The notes beneath the pieces were generated by a model. That model saw only the letters and a program-made list of their open reading frames with translations, was not told the DNA's origin and searched no databases. The position numbers and the translations under genes are program-made. From an uncultured Tenacibaculum sp. (GTDB taxonomy: Bacteria; Bacteroidota; Bacteroidia; Flavobacteriales; Flavobacteriaceae), in NCBI GenBank assembly GCA_947497895.1, contig CANMIL010000010.1:62001-126000 (forward strand): 64,000 bases of DNA, in the 5' to 3' direction. Within the stretch, counting starts at the first letter, position 1. Every line of letters begins with the position of its first letter. Shown here piece by piece: positions 17,479-25,503 of this stretch.

Positions 17479-18501
17479 TTAACCCGTCAACAATTTAAAA
17501 TTCATAGTGCTTTTTATTTTTTTATCTAGCATAACTCCAATTTCAGTTTTCTCATCCAACTCAGTTCTATCGATACTTATATTATTCTTTTGAATATCTT
17601 TAATACCAGTCAAATAAAAATTAGGAAAGTGATTTTCAGATTTGACTAATATTTTAGAAGTTTTGTCTACTCGCTTACCTTTTGTGTTAAAACATAAGAT
17701 TTGGTTATTAAAGATTTTTATAGCTTCAATTTCATCATTATTCTGCTCATAAATCCTCATTAAATAATTATCATTTATTAACTCAAATAATGCGATAGTG
17801 TAGATTTTCATAAAATCGATATATTCAAATAAAATAGTTTTATTTATTAATTGAATATTACTAACTCCATGAGCGATATCGTTTCTTAAGTCGCAAATAT
17901 GTTCTAAAGGTTGAAAAATAATGGAACTCTTTTTTGATGAATAATCTGAAATATTATTTTTTAAATAACCTTTTAAAGGTTCATACTGTCTAATTAAACT
18001 AGATATGTTTTTTATACCGATTTCGGCAAAATATGTATCGACAACCGATATTCGAAAATTTGCACTATGATTTTTGAAAGCATTAATATTAATTGTAGAT
18101 GATTTTTCATTAATGTTTTTATGTAATATTTCAATTACTTTTTCAACTTTAATATTGCGGTTTTTTCTGTAATCTAGTTGTTTAATAATTTCTAGAGTCT
18201 TATTAATGTTATTTTTTTGTATCTCTTCGGGAAGTAAATCATATGAATTTGTAATTGAGCAAATTTCACTTAAATACTTAACTAGCATTTGTTCAACAAA
18301 ATATTCATATGCTCCGTAAATTGAAATTATATGGGAGTTAAAATCGAATTGTTTTATTTTCGATACGGTTAATGATTTTAAAATAGAATTAGGGTTAGCT
18401 TTTTCAAGCTTTGATTGATTCTTATAACTCTCATTTTGAAAATCAATATAAAACTTAAGTAACTCCATTTCATTTTGAAATTCACTTAAGATTTTATTCA
18501 T
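17479..18501 (-). CDS. HEPN-domain putative ribonuclease (MAE_28990/MAE_18760-like)
   Basis: A 340-residue cytoplasmic protein, all-helical through the first 250 residues. It carries the HEPN RNase motif Rx4H as RNDIAH at R206-H211, with an upstream helix IYGAYEYFVEQMLVKYLSEI (61-80) that corresponds to the acidic first helix of the fold. This layout matches the MAE_28990/MAE_18760-like HEPN families. The C-terminal 90 residues are a beta-rich region I do not recognise. The start overlaps the end of the DUF262 gene by 8 bp, so the two are translationally coupled. HEPN nucleases next to DUF262 proteins are known from defence-type loci. Family assignment is moderately sure, RNase activity likely, target unknown. 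Confidence 0.75.
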   Translation of the reverse strand: MNKILSEFQNEMELLKFYIDFQNESYKNQSKLEKANPNSILKSLTVSKIKQFDFNSHIISIYGAYEYFVEQMLVKYLSEICSITNSYDLLPEEIQKNNINKTLEIIKQLDYRKNRNIKVEKVIEILHKNINEKSSTININAFKNHSANFRISVVDTYFAEIGIKNISSLIRQYEPLKGYLKNNISDYSSKKSSIIFQPLEHICDLRNDIAHGVSNIQLINKTILFEYIDFMKIYTIALFELINDNYLMRIYEQNNDEIEAIKIFNNQILCFNTKGKRVDKTSKILVKSENHFPNFYLTGIKDIQKNNISIDRTELDEKTEIGVMLDKKIKSTMNFKLLTG

Positions 18502-19702
18502 TCAAAAAGGAATTAAAATAGTTATCTAGAATAATAATTCTTTCTGCAACTTTAGTCTTATTCGTGTCACGACCTTTAAAAGATTCAAAATTGTCTTTAT
18601 GCAAATTTTCAATACCAGCAATAATATTTTCTTTCTTAGCTAAAATTAATTCTTTTTTATCTATGCTGTTTGCCAATACTTGCATTAATGGGTCGTATAA
18701 TATTTTTGTAGGTCTTTCGTAATGAAACCATATATCTTCTCTTTTTCTATGAAGCCAAAATGCTTTTTTACCAAATAAATCAAAGGCAAATTCTACAGTA
18801 TTGTTAAATAGGTCTTTTAAGTTATTTAATAAATTTTCATCAAATTGCTCATTACCTTTTTTTAAGAATTCATCTAGGAAAAATTCCATAGTATTTCCTT
18901 GCCATTGGTCTATTTGGCGATAAGCAAAGAATCTAAGTACAAGCTCTGCGTCGGACATATCTTTAAAGTGTATATTTTCAATTACTTCTTGGCGAGTTTG
19001 TCCTGTCTTCAATTCAGTTTCATCCGGTTCCGGTATATTCCATAATTTACAGAAATACTCGTTCCTAGAAAGGCTAATAGTTAAGTTATTTAAGCCACCC
19101 GGAAATAATGCATTTCTTATTTCCTGTGCTTTTAATTTTTCTCCTCCACTATTAATCCTTTCAAAAACTAATTGTTTTAATCTATTTGCTTCAGATTCAG
19201 ATTTCGCTGTTTCTTGTAATAGTATTATGGATGAAATATACCTTCTATCAATTCCCTTTTTTATCTGTTCTGGCAATTGAGAGTATTTAAATCCATTTAA
19301 TTCTTTCCATTCAATTAAATCTTGCAATACAAATTTATCTTCATAGAATTGAGAAATTGCCGTAAGTCTTTGTAGTCCGTCCATAACTTCATAAACAGAG
19401 TATTCCCTTTCATAAAGAAATATTGGAGGAATAGGAACATTCATAATAAAAGATTCTATCAATCTAGATTTCCTTGTTTCGTTCCACCTATGTCTTCTTT
19501 GAAATTCAGGGTTTAGAATATAGTCTTCACTATTGACCATACCAACAATAGTACTTAATGGATAACGGGCTTGTTCGGTAACAATTCTTACCTCTCCTTT
19601 TTTATACTTTTCATTAATCTCTTCATTAGATAATTCAACTTTGTTTTCAACATCTTTTTGAAGTAGGCTAACTTTTTCGTTATCGAATAATTTGTTACTC
19701 AT
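18494..19702 (-). CDS. DUF262 (ParB/GmrS-like) NTPase-type protein
   Basis: A 402-residue protein with the DUF262 fold found in the N-terminal part of GmrSD-type modification-dependent enzymes. Visible motifs are LNPEFQRRHRW (63-73), SFIMNVPIPPIFLYE (84-98), DGLQRLTAI (108-116, the family DGQQR motif with Leu for the first Gln) and VFERINSGGEKLKAQEIRNALFPG (about 178-202). No DUF1524 HNH nuclease follows; instead the next gene, overlapping by 8 bp, encodes a HEPN ribonuclease, so the effector is probably supplied in trans. Together they look like a two-gene defence or toxin-type module. DUF262 domains bind and hydrolyse nucleotides in some systems. Confidence 0.85.
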   Translation of the reverse strand: MSNKLFDNEKVSLLQKDVENKVELSNEEINEKYKKGEVRIVTEQARYPLSTIVGMVNSEDYILNPEFQRRHRWNETRKSRLIESFIMNVPIPPIFLYEREYSVYEVMDGLQRLTAISQFYEDKFVLQDLIEWKELNGFKYSQLPEQIKKGIDRRYISSIILLQETAKSESEANRLKQLVFERINSGGEKLKAQEIRNALFPGGLNNLTISLSRNEYFCKLWNIPEPDETELKTGQTRQEVIENIHFKDMSDAELVLRFFAYRQIDQWQGNTMEFFLDEFLKKGNEQFDENLLNNLKDLFNNTVEFAFDLFGKKAFWLHRKREDIWFHYERPTKILYDPLMQVLANSIDKKELILAKKENIIAGIENLHKDNFESFKGRDTNKTKVAERIIILDNYFNSFLNE

Positions 19703-20230
19703 AGTTTATTATTGTTAAGTTGTATTCTTTTCAATTTGTACTAATGGTTAAATTTAGTATATAATGTCCAAATAAAATTTAAGTAATTGACAAAAAACAA
19801 TAGAACTTATTCCCGTGTAAATACATGGTACACACGTTTCTGTTATCGGTCGTTGTGTGAGTTAGTACTTGTAATTACTTATAGACATTGTTGTATCCTC
19901 TATAATATAACTGTTATTTGCTCTATATTTAAGGACAAACGCATATTTCTAAGCATTTACCCTTTGATTAATTGTTTTATTCTATTACAAAAAGCAGTGG
20001 CTAAAAAGGGAAATCCTTTTTTTAAGAAAGAGATGTTGAAGTTTCATTTATAACATTATAAACTTATTACTCTTTAAAATATAGGTCTCATCTCTTTTGT
20101 AGTAATATCGTTAATTTTTTAGTTTGCTTTTTCTTTGTGTTGCTAACCTAAAAAAAATGGATGTAATTTCCTTACGGTTTCCCGTAAACACCTCTTATTT
20201 AATTATTAATTTTAAATTTTAAGTGTTGAA

Positions 20231-20337
20231 TTTTGAGTTCCACGTCATTTAGCCCTTAGGAGAAATTTGAATAAATATTAGCTATAAAACAACAGAGAGA
20301 TTTCTCAGTCGTTACCTTCTTCGAAATGACATAACTG
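20231..20337 (+). repeat. 107-bp composite hairpin element, copy 1
   Basis: Begins TTTTGAGTTCCACGTCATTT, ends TTCGAAATGACATAACTG. Its two ends form an inverted repeat (CGTCATTT...GGAGAAAT against ATTTCTC...CGAAATGAC). Copy 2 at 20796-20902 has the same length and orientation. It looks like a MITE-like or REP-like element without a transposase in the window. Confidence 0.7.
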
Positions 20338-20425
20338 GAATTATCTGTGATCACTGATAATTGTTAATTGACAATTGTCCATGGTAGGATGGGATTCCGA
20401 AAATAAATTCGGAATGATATTGAAC
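20324..20425 (+). repeat. About 100-bp direct repeat, copy 1
   Basis: Starts AAATGACATAACTGGAATTA, includes GTGATCACTGATAATTG and the inverted repeat ATTCCGAA...TTCGGAAT. It recurs in the same orientation at 22731-22832 with few differences, so the two copies flank the genes at 21088 and 21641. Confidence 0.75.
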
Positions 20426-20452
20426 TTAAACTAAAAACTCCAATAAACAATC

Positions 20453-20492
20453 AGATTTCTCAGTCGTTGCCTCCTTCGAAATGACAGAACTG
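20453..20492 (+). repeat. Partial copy of the composite hairpin element
   Basis: Forty bases matching the right half of the 107-bp element (AGATTTCTCAGTCGTTGCC to GAACTG), next to copy 1. Confidence 0.6.
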
Positions 20493-20585
20493 GAATTTCA
20501 ATTATCAGTTTACTATTATCAATGATCCCATTTATTCTTCGATCAGTACTACTCATTGTTTATGGTTTTCTATTCTTGAACTCTT

Positions 20586-20780
20586 CCTGACTTGGGCAGG
20601 AAGCTTTCGCCATTCCACGAAGTCGCCCTGACGTGAGCAGGAAGCTTTCGGCAGTTCCCGAAATCGTCCTGACGTGGGCAGGAAGCTTTCGGCAGTTCCC
20701 GAAGTCGTGCCAGCGTAGCTGGGAAGCTCTCGGCAATCCCCGAAGTCGTGCCAGCGTGGCTGGGAAAGGATTCGGTAATT
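20586..20780. repeat. 41-bp tandem repeat array, about 4.7 units
   Basis: Units start at 20586, 20627, 20668, 20710 and 20751. Units 1-3 begin CCTGAC and contain GGGCAGGAAGCTTTCG or a close variant; units 4-5 begin CCAGCG and contain GGCTGGGAAG-like sequence. Each unit has an internal short palindrome (CCTGC-like or CCAGC-GTA-GCTGG) and most a CGG/CCCGAAGTCG stem. It is clearly GC-richer than its surroundings. Confidence 0.75.
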
Positions 20781-20795
20781 CCTTTTAATTTTAAA

Positions 20796-20902
20796 TTTTG
20801 AGTTCCGCGTCATTTCGACCTTAGGAGAAATCTGAATAAATATTAGCTGTAAAACAACAGAGAGATTTCTCAGTCGTTACCTCCTTCGAAATGACAGAAC
20901 TG
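20796..20902 (+). repeat. 107-bp composite hairpin element, copy 2
   Basis: Begins TTTTGAGTTCCGCGTCATTT and ends TTCGAAATGACAGAACTG; aligned base for base in length with copy 1. The ends pair (GTCATTTCGA against TCGAAATGAC). Confidence 0.7.
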
Positions 20903-21087
20903 TAATATCGATTGCTAGTTTATATTGAAAAGTGTTCAATAATCGTTGTTCTTTGATAATTTTCAAGACGTCATCAAACAACACAAAATCAACACTTAAA
21001 CGCATTTGATCGATAAATTTCAGGAAAAAATCAACTTTTTTTAACTTTTAAGGTCTAAACAATTGAATAACATAAAAATCATAAATA

Positions 21088-21498
21088 ATGAGAAATATTT
21101 TACGTATTACAATGGTCCTTTTTCTTTTTGTAGGATTGTCGAGTTTTACAACTTCTAACATCGATTTAAAAAGGGACTGGATACATTTAGGCAGTAAAAA
21201 AGTGAACTGGGGAATTGAAAAGGATGTTATCGCAGTAGGTGCTAATGAAGGTAACTTTACGAAACTAAAAATAAAGGTTACTGGCGGTGCGGTAAATATG
21301 AGAAAAATGTTAGTAACTTATGGAAATGGTAGTACAGACAATATTCCGCTAAAGTTTCATTTTAAAAGAGGAGCTGCTTCAAGAGTGATCGATTTAAAAG
21401 GGAACAAAAGAAAAATTAGAAAAATTACTTTTTGGTACGATACTAAAAATCGTAGTAAGCGAAAAGCGACAGTGCATGTTGCAGGTAAAAGGGGGTAA
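21088..21498 (+). CDS. Small secreted beta-rich protein (DUF2541-like)
   Basis: A 136-residue exported protein with a signal peptide of about 22 residues (LFLFVGLSSFTTS). The mature part has alternating short strands: WIHLGSKKVNWGIEKDVI, TKLKIKVTGGAVNMRKMLVTYGNG, PLKFHFKRGAASRVIDLKG, IRKITFWYDTKN and a basic C-terminus. This pattern resembles DUF2541-type small periplasmic proteins (the Bacteroidota members share the YGNG and KITFWYDT parts), but the assignment is from memory and only moderate. It stands alone between repeat elements, with a leader of more than 100 bp. Confidence 0.7.
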   Translation: MRNILRITMVLFLFVGLSSFTTSNIDLKRDWIHLGSKKVNWGIEKDVIAVGANEGNFTKLKIKVTGGAVNMRKMLVTYGNGSTDNIPLKFHFKRGAASRVIDLKGNKRKIRKITFWYDTKNRSKRKATVHVAGKRG

Positions 21499-21640
21499 TA
21501 ATACTTTCAACATTGAGCTTATGAGCATATAATATCACTGAAAAAGAATCACATATTCAACCACTGACACTACTTGTTGGTGGTTTTAAAGTTTCAAAAA
21601 ATACAAGCGTACTACATAAAACAGAATAAAACATTTTATC

Positions 21641-22684
21641 ATGAAGAAAATAACATATCTAACCATTTTCGCTGTCTTACTACTTACTGCTTGCGATAAA
21701 GACGAATCGGTTACCCCTGAGAATGGCGTTCCTGTTGTAAAAAGTGCGTCGTCGTATAACGTTTTAAAGGATGAAGACATTACCTATGCCAATGGGTTGA
21801 GTCATAATGCAAATAGCACTGCTCCTTTTTCCATTTCGTTAAAATTGGACCTTTACTATCCTGATAATAATGATACCAATAGACCTGTTTATATGTTTAT
21901 TCATGGTGGTGGATTTCAAGGAGGTACCAAAGAGAAACCTGAAATTCAAGATATGGCACAATACTTTGCTTCAAGAGGGTGGGTATTCGCTTCAATAGAT
22001 TATAGAACCACGGAAGAGTTAGGAAATATATCGGGAATGACTCAAGAACAGGTATTGGCATTTTATAAAGGACTTGCTCCTGAAGAATGGATCAATTTCT
22101 CCATAGAAAATGCATCATCTCCTAGTGATGTTTCAACTAGTGTTGCAATGTATATGGCACAAAGAGATGCTAAAGCGGCTCTTCGATGGCTGGTTGCCAA
22201 TGCAAACACTTATAACATTAACCCTGATTTTATTACCGTAGGTGGTGCTTCTGCGGGTGCAGTTTCGACAGTAGCTTTAGGTATTTCAGATCAAGATGAT
22301 TTTAGAGATGAAATTTCTGTTACTGATGATGCTACGCTTTCTACAACGAATCTAAACGAAAATTATACAGTAAAAAGTATGGTTTATTTTTGGGGATCTA
22401 ATGTAAAACTAGAGCTTTTCGGATCGATATACAATGTGGATCCTTATGATAGTAACGATCCTGAAATATTCTTAGCACATGGTACAAACGACCAAAATCC
22501 CACAACTACCTATTCGGAAGCTACTGAGCTAAATAGTATCTATAATTCTTTAGGTGTTTATAATGAACTTGTTCCTTTGGAAGGGGCTGGTCATGGTGCT
22601 TGGGGTGCTACAGTGAATGGAAAGAGTTTGTCCGACTTATCTTTTGATTTCCTTACACAAAGACAGGGGTTGAATGTTGAGTAA
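21641..22684 (+). CDS. Alpha/beta-hydrolase (carboxylesterase-type) lipoprotein
   Basis: A 347-residue lipoprotein esterase. The signal peptide ends in the lipobox LLTAC with Cys18, followed by DKDE, an acidic +2 residue that in Bacteroidota can direct surface export. The hydrolase fold shows the oxyanion motif FIHGGGFQGG (about 87-96), the nucleophile elbow GGASAG with the catalytic Ser near residue 194, an Asp in LAHGTND and the catalytic His in GAGHGAWG near the end. Its ester substrate cannot be told. It is monocistronic, ending in a bidirectional terminator shared with the opposing PixA-family cluster. Confidence 0.9.
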   Translation: MKKITYLTIFAVLLLTACDKDESVTPENGVPVVKSASSYNVLKDEDITYANGLSHNANSTAPFSISLKLDLYYPDNNDTNRPVYMFIHGGGFQGGTKEKPEIQDMAQYFASRGWVFASIDYRTTEELGNISGMTQEQVLAFYKGLAPEEWINFSIENASSPSDVSTSVAMYMAQRDAKAALRWLVANANTYNINPDFITVGGASAGAVSTVALGISDQDDFRDEISVTDDATLSTTNLNENYTVKSMVYFWGSNVKLELFGSIYNVDPYDSNDPEIFLAHGTNDQNPTTTYSEATELNSIYNSLGVYNELVPLEGAGHGAWGATVNGKSLSDLSFDFLTQRQGLNVE

Positions 22685-22730
22685 AATAATTTTTAACCAA
22701 AACTGTCAACGAATTAGTTAACCTTTACAG

Positions 22731-22832
22731 AAATGACATAACTGGAATTATCAGTGATCACTGATAATTGTTAATTGACAATTGTTCTTAGTCGGATGGG
22801 ATTCCGAAATAAATTCGGAATGATGCTGAACC
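22731..22832 (+). repeat. About 100-bp direct repeat, copy 2
   Basis: Same sequence and orientation as 20324-20425, with scattered substitutions and a one-base deletion in the ATTCCGAAA run. Confidence 0.75.
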
Positions 22833-22860
22833 TTGATATCTATATATTTTAACTAATAAG

Positions 22861-22906
22861 AAAAGCTTCAAAACACAATGTTCCAATTGTTGCTTTGAAG
22901 CTTTTT
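22861..22906. terminator. Bidirectional terminator between the esterase gene and the PixA cluster
   Basis: AAAAGCTTCAAA (22861-22872) pairs perfectly with TTTGAAGCTTTT (22894-22905). An A-run on one side and a T-run on the other allow action in both directions. Confidence 0.8.
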
Positions 22907-22949
22907 ATTTCTTGTTGATTAAACTCGAACAATATTTTTTAGTTTAAAT

Positions 22950-23008
22950 CTGTTCTCGATACACTTTTTGCTTCGTTAACACTTTGCAAAAACCACTCGA
23001 ACTGACAG
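22950..23008 (+). repeat. Dispersed intergenic repeat, copy 2
   Basis: Same family as 16030-16087: CTGTTCTCGATACA at the start, CTTCGTT inside, AACTGACAG at the end. Confidence 0.7.
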
Positions 23009-23019
23009 GCCTGCATGAA

Positions 23020-23574
23020 TTAAGAAAACTCTTTTCCTTCGCTTGTTAACGGAACTACATTTAAGCTTAAGCTATCAAGATTGTAATAGCTTTTTACTCC
23101 TGGCAAATACGGATTATCTACTTCAAAGATTAATCGGTATCGATATTTTCCAGGTGCTAAATTTGCTTTTACTGCTCCTGCCCAATAATAGAAAATAGGT
23201 GGTTGTAAATATGGTCTTCCTTTTTCTTGAGTTCCATATGGTTCTAGGTTATCACAGATTTTCTCATTCACCACAGTCCCATCTTCATGAAGAAAAACGA
23301 TATTACTAATTCTCGCTGAAGGATTGTAGATATGCGGATTCACCATTTCATCCATATTTACTGGATACAACAGCCAGTTTAATACCTGTCCTTGGGTACA
23401 AACTGTTTCTAAGGCTGGTGTCCCTTTATTTTCACTGTGAAAAGCATTATCCGTTAAATACACAGCATCTTCCAAAGACTTTGTTCTATAAATCGTTTTT
23501 AAATCGACGGTACTAACAATATTCAATTGAATTCCGTTAGCAACTCCCAATCGTTTACTATCTTTTGTTGCCAT
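23020..23574 (-). CDS. AidA/PixA-family (inclusion body family) protein, 4th of cluster
   Basis: A 184-residue cytoplasmic protein without a signal peptide. It has the plan of the AidA/PixA family: an early strand IQLNIVSTVDLKTIYR, then YLTDN, the ENKGTPALET segment with the family NxGTxxL pattern, a strand ending in VLNWLLYP, and a late WAGAVKANLAPGKYRYRLIFEV strand pair. PixA forms intracellular protein inclusions in Xenorhabdus, and AidA is a quorum-regulated relative. It is last of four tandem paralogues, three bases after the third, and ends before a strong terminator. Family moderately sure, function unknown. Confidence 0.75.
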   Translation of the reverse strand: MATKDSKRLGVANGIQLNIVSTVDLKTIYRTKSLEDAVYLTDNAFHSENKGTPALETVCTQGQVLNWLLYPVNMDEMVNPHIYNPSARISNIVFLHEDGTVVNEKICDNLEPYGTQEKGRPYLQPPIFYYWAGAVKANLAPGKYRYRLIFEVDNPYLPGVKSYYNLDSLSLNVVPLTSEGKEFS

Positions 23575-23577
23575 GCC

Positions 23578-23991
23578 TTATTTCTTTTTGATGATTGGTT
23601 TAATACTTGGTCCGTTAGCAATAGAAAATACAGTTTTTGTATCGCCTACATTAAAATCGATTGTATAGCCCATTTTTTTGGTAGGTGCTTTTAACACTGT
23701 AGCTGTCCAATAAGGAATGTTGGTTCCGTCGTAATACGATTTTACGGGTTCTGTAACATAGGTTTTATTAACCTTGATGGTATTGATTTCCACATAGGAT
23801 TCTACTTCCAAACCAAAAGTACTCCATACCAGCTCATCGCCTTTTTGAATGGCCGTTTCTAAGCTGGCCGTTCCTTCATTATTTGAACCATTTAACTTAT
23901 TGTTATCCATAAGATATAGGTTCTTATCAAGCGTGTTGTTTGACAATACGGCAACAACATCTACAATTGCTTTTATACTTATAATACTCAT
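23578..23991 (-). CDS. AidA/PixA-family protein, 3rd of cluster
   Basis: A 137-residue paralogue of its neighbours and one of the two shortest. It starts IISIKAIVDVVAVLSN, followed by YLMDNNKLNGSNNEGTASLETA (shared NxGTxxL pattern) and GDELVWSTFGLEV, then PYWTATVLKA and a final strand with IDFNVGDT. It has no signal peptide or membrane segment, so it should be cytosolic. Spacing to the neighbours is 11 bp upstream and 3 bp downstream, indicating one transcript. Sequence identity among the four copies is low, so they diverged long ago and may form a hetero-oligomer. Confidence 0.75.
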   Translation of the reverse strand: MSIISIKAIVDVVAVLSNNTLDKNLYLMDNNKLNGSNNEGTASLETAIQKGDELVWSTFGLEVESYVEINTIKVNKTYVTEPVKSYYDGTNIPYWTATVLKAPTKKMGYTIDFNVGDTKTVFSIANGPSIKPIIKKK

Positions 23992-24002
23992 GCTTCTTGT
24001 TA

Positions 24003-24821
24003 TTAAATTGGTAAATAGGAATCTCCAGCTCCAGTGAATCCGTTTTTCATCGGGTCTCTTGAAATAAGAATGGATGCATCAAACGACATGTTTACAGGCT
24101 TCCAATAGGCTGGTGTATTTTTTGTTTCTTCTATTAAATCAAATAAGGACACATGAACAGTATACGAGAACTGTCCTTCATGGGCAGTATTTAACGTTGC
24201 ACACCAATACCACCCTTCTGTTGAAAAGTTTGGTGAACCATATTGCGCAGGAAACATAATACCAAGATCAACTGCCTCTCCTGTAATATTGGTTATTATA
24301 GGCGGATGATACACGATTTCATCTTTATTTCCTGCTACTTTTTCAACCAGTTCTCCTTTGGTATTTATCAAAGGCCACTCAGTTTGAAGACCTGTTTTTG
24401 CATCAGTACTTATATGAAGACCCGTAGCACCTAGAGTACTCTTTTTCAAGTGATTTGTTAAATCTACTAATTGATCATCTTGGGCTTCTTTTGCCTTTCC
24501 TCCTTTTAGATTTTTACTATCTAGTAAAGGAAGTTTACTCAATACTGACTCAATGGTTTTACTTTTTGTATGTGCCGATCTTTGCACAGATCTTGGTAAA
24601 TCATTAATATCAATTGCTAACCAGTTCATTACTTCCTCTCCTGCCTGACTTCCATCATACCAATAGGTTCCATTCACTTTTGATACTAAATGATTCGTTC
24701 CTTCGTTTTGAGATCCAAAATCTTTCATGTTTCCAATTAGGTACACATGCTCCTGCAAATTTTTGGTTTTTAAAGCCGCCTTCACATCGACCATCACCAT
24801 AATTCCGAATTGTTGACTCAT
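24003..24821 (-). CDS. AidA/PixA-family protein with a large insertion, 2nd of cluster
   Basis: A 272-residue paralogue, twice the length of the shortest copies. The family start (FGIMVMVDVKAALKTK, then YLIGN and GSQNEGTNHLV) and the late WYWCATLNTAHEGQFSYTVHV strand pair are present. Between them lies an insertion of about 100 residues, including a lysine-rich helical part (LDSKNLKGGKAKEAQDD) and GLHISTDAKTGLQTEWPLIN. No signal peptide. It lies 18 bp after the first and 11 bp before the third paralogue. The insertion might be a binding loop or a domain exposed on an inclusion; that is speculation. Confidence 0.72.
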   Translation of the reverse strand: MSQQFGIMVMVDVKAALKTKNLQEHVYLIGNMKDFGSQNEGTNHLVSKVNGTYWYDGSQAGEEVMNWLAIDINDLPRSVQRSAHTKSKTIESVLSKLPLLDSKNLKGGKAKEAQDDQLVDLTNHLKKSTLGATGLHISTDAKTGLQTEWPLINTKGELVEKVAGNKDEIVYHPPIITNITGEAVDLGIMFPAQYGSPNFSTEGWYWCATLNTAHEGQFSYTVHVSLFDLIEETKNTPAYWKPVNMSFDASILISRDPMKNGFTGAGDSYLPI

Positions 24822-24839
24822 AATTTCCGTTTTTAATGA

Positions 24840-25256
24840 TTAATAATGTGCTGGTAAAATTTTTAATGCAGGTGTCTGGATTTCCAATACACTCTTTTCT
24901 CCTTTACCAATTTGCAGCACAAGATTGTAGTGATATTGTACGGCATGGTCTCCAACTCGAGGCACAATCCCTGTCCATACCAAAGAATCTAAATTCTCAT
25001 TGTCGTTGTTTCGAGGCTCTGACGGGTTTGATGAAAATGAAATTTCTTTGATACTTACGGGTGTTTGCACATCAACCGCTTTTACAGTCCAATGTATTTT
25101 TTGATAGGGTACGCAAGACGTTACCAGTTTTGATCCTCCCTGATTCTTACTTGGAAAAGGGCTATCGTCAACCATTACGCAGTTTCCTTCAAGGCTTTGA
25201 TCTAACAAAGCCTTAATAGAATCTACCATGATCATAATGTTAATTTGATTTGACAT
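24840..25256 (-). CDS. AidA/PixA-family protein, 1st of cluster
   Basis: A 138-residue protein, the closest of the four to the typical AidA/PixA layout: INIMIMVDSIKALLDQ, then CVMVDDSPFPSKNQGGSKLVTSC (NxGGxxL), IHWTVKAVDV, SLVWTGIVPRVGDHAVQYHYNLVLQ and a C-terminal strand ending LPAHY. It has no signal peptide. It is the first gene of the group, 247 bp downstream of the ligase gene at 25504, in the same direction. The gap may hold its own promoter, though I see no clear TAnnTTTG box, so read-through from the enzyme genes is also possible. Confidence 0.77.
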   Translation of the reverse strand: MSNQINIMIMVDSIKALLDQSLEGNCVMVDDSPFPSKNQGGSKLVTSCVPYQKIHWTVKAVDVQTPVSIKEISFSSNPSEPRNNDNENLDSLVWTGIVPRVGDHAVQYHYNLVLQIGKGEKSVLEIQTPALKILPAHY

Positions 25257-25503
25257 AGTATTGTTGGTTAGTTAATCTAAGAGTATGTTTAAAAACTTTA
25301 TTTCCTGAAAAACAAATGCTTTATGAACCGTGACTTTACATCCATCTCATTATTTATCTCGATAAACTCTTCAATCGATGTTTCGTCAGAACCACAAATC
25401 ACTAATTTTCAGATCATATTCTGTTTAAATATACTCTAATACCAAATGGCATAAATGATGCATTTCTCCTATCCATTTCGATAGTATAATGCAGCTTTCA
25501 GAT

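Larger units (their letters stand above)
19703..21087. other. Repeat-rich non-coding region
   Basis: About 1.4 kb without a convincing gene. The part from 20231 on holds two 107-bp composite hairpin elements, a third partial one, one copy of a 100-bp direct repeat and a GC-richer 41-bp tandem array. Short open frames at 19787-20053 and 20553-20813 look spurious. It separates the DUF262/HEPN pair from the next genes. Confidence 0.7.
22685..23019. other. Intergenic region with two dispersed repeats and a terminator
   Basis: No gene. Contains the second 100-bp direct repeat (22731-22832), the terminator at 22861-22906 and the second 59-bp dispersed repeat (22950-23008), between convergent transcripts. 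Confidence 0.7.

Noticed and set aside
19787..20053. 88-codon frame starting with TTG
   Set aside because: Composition is that of translated AT-rich spacer, with no domain and no promoter or ribosome binding site.
20586..20780. Possible CRISPR array
   Set aside because: The 41-bp units are contiguous, with no unique spacers, and no cas genes are nearby.
20553..20813. 86-codon minus-strand frame
   Set aside because: It is a translation of the 41-bp tandem repeats and part of the hairpin element, not a gene.
17150..23019. Integrated mobile element or prophage covering the DUF262/HEPN pair and repeats
   Set aside because: No integrase, transposase, att-like duplication at a tRNA, or phage gene is present; the repeats are of the dispersed intergenic type.
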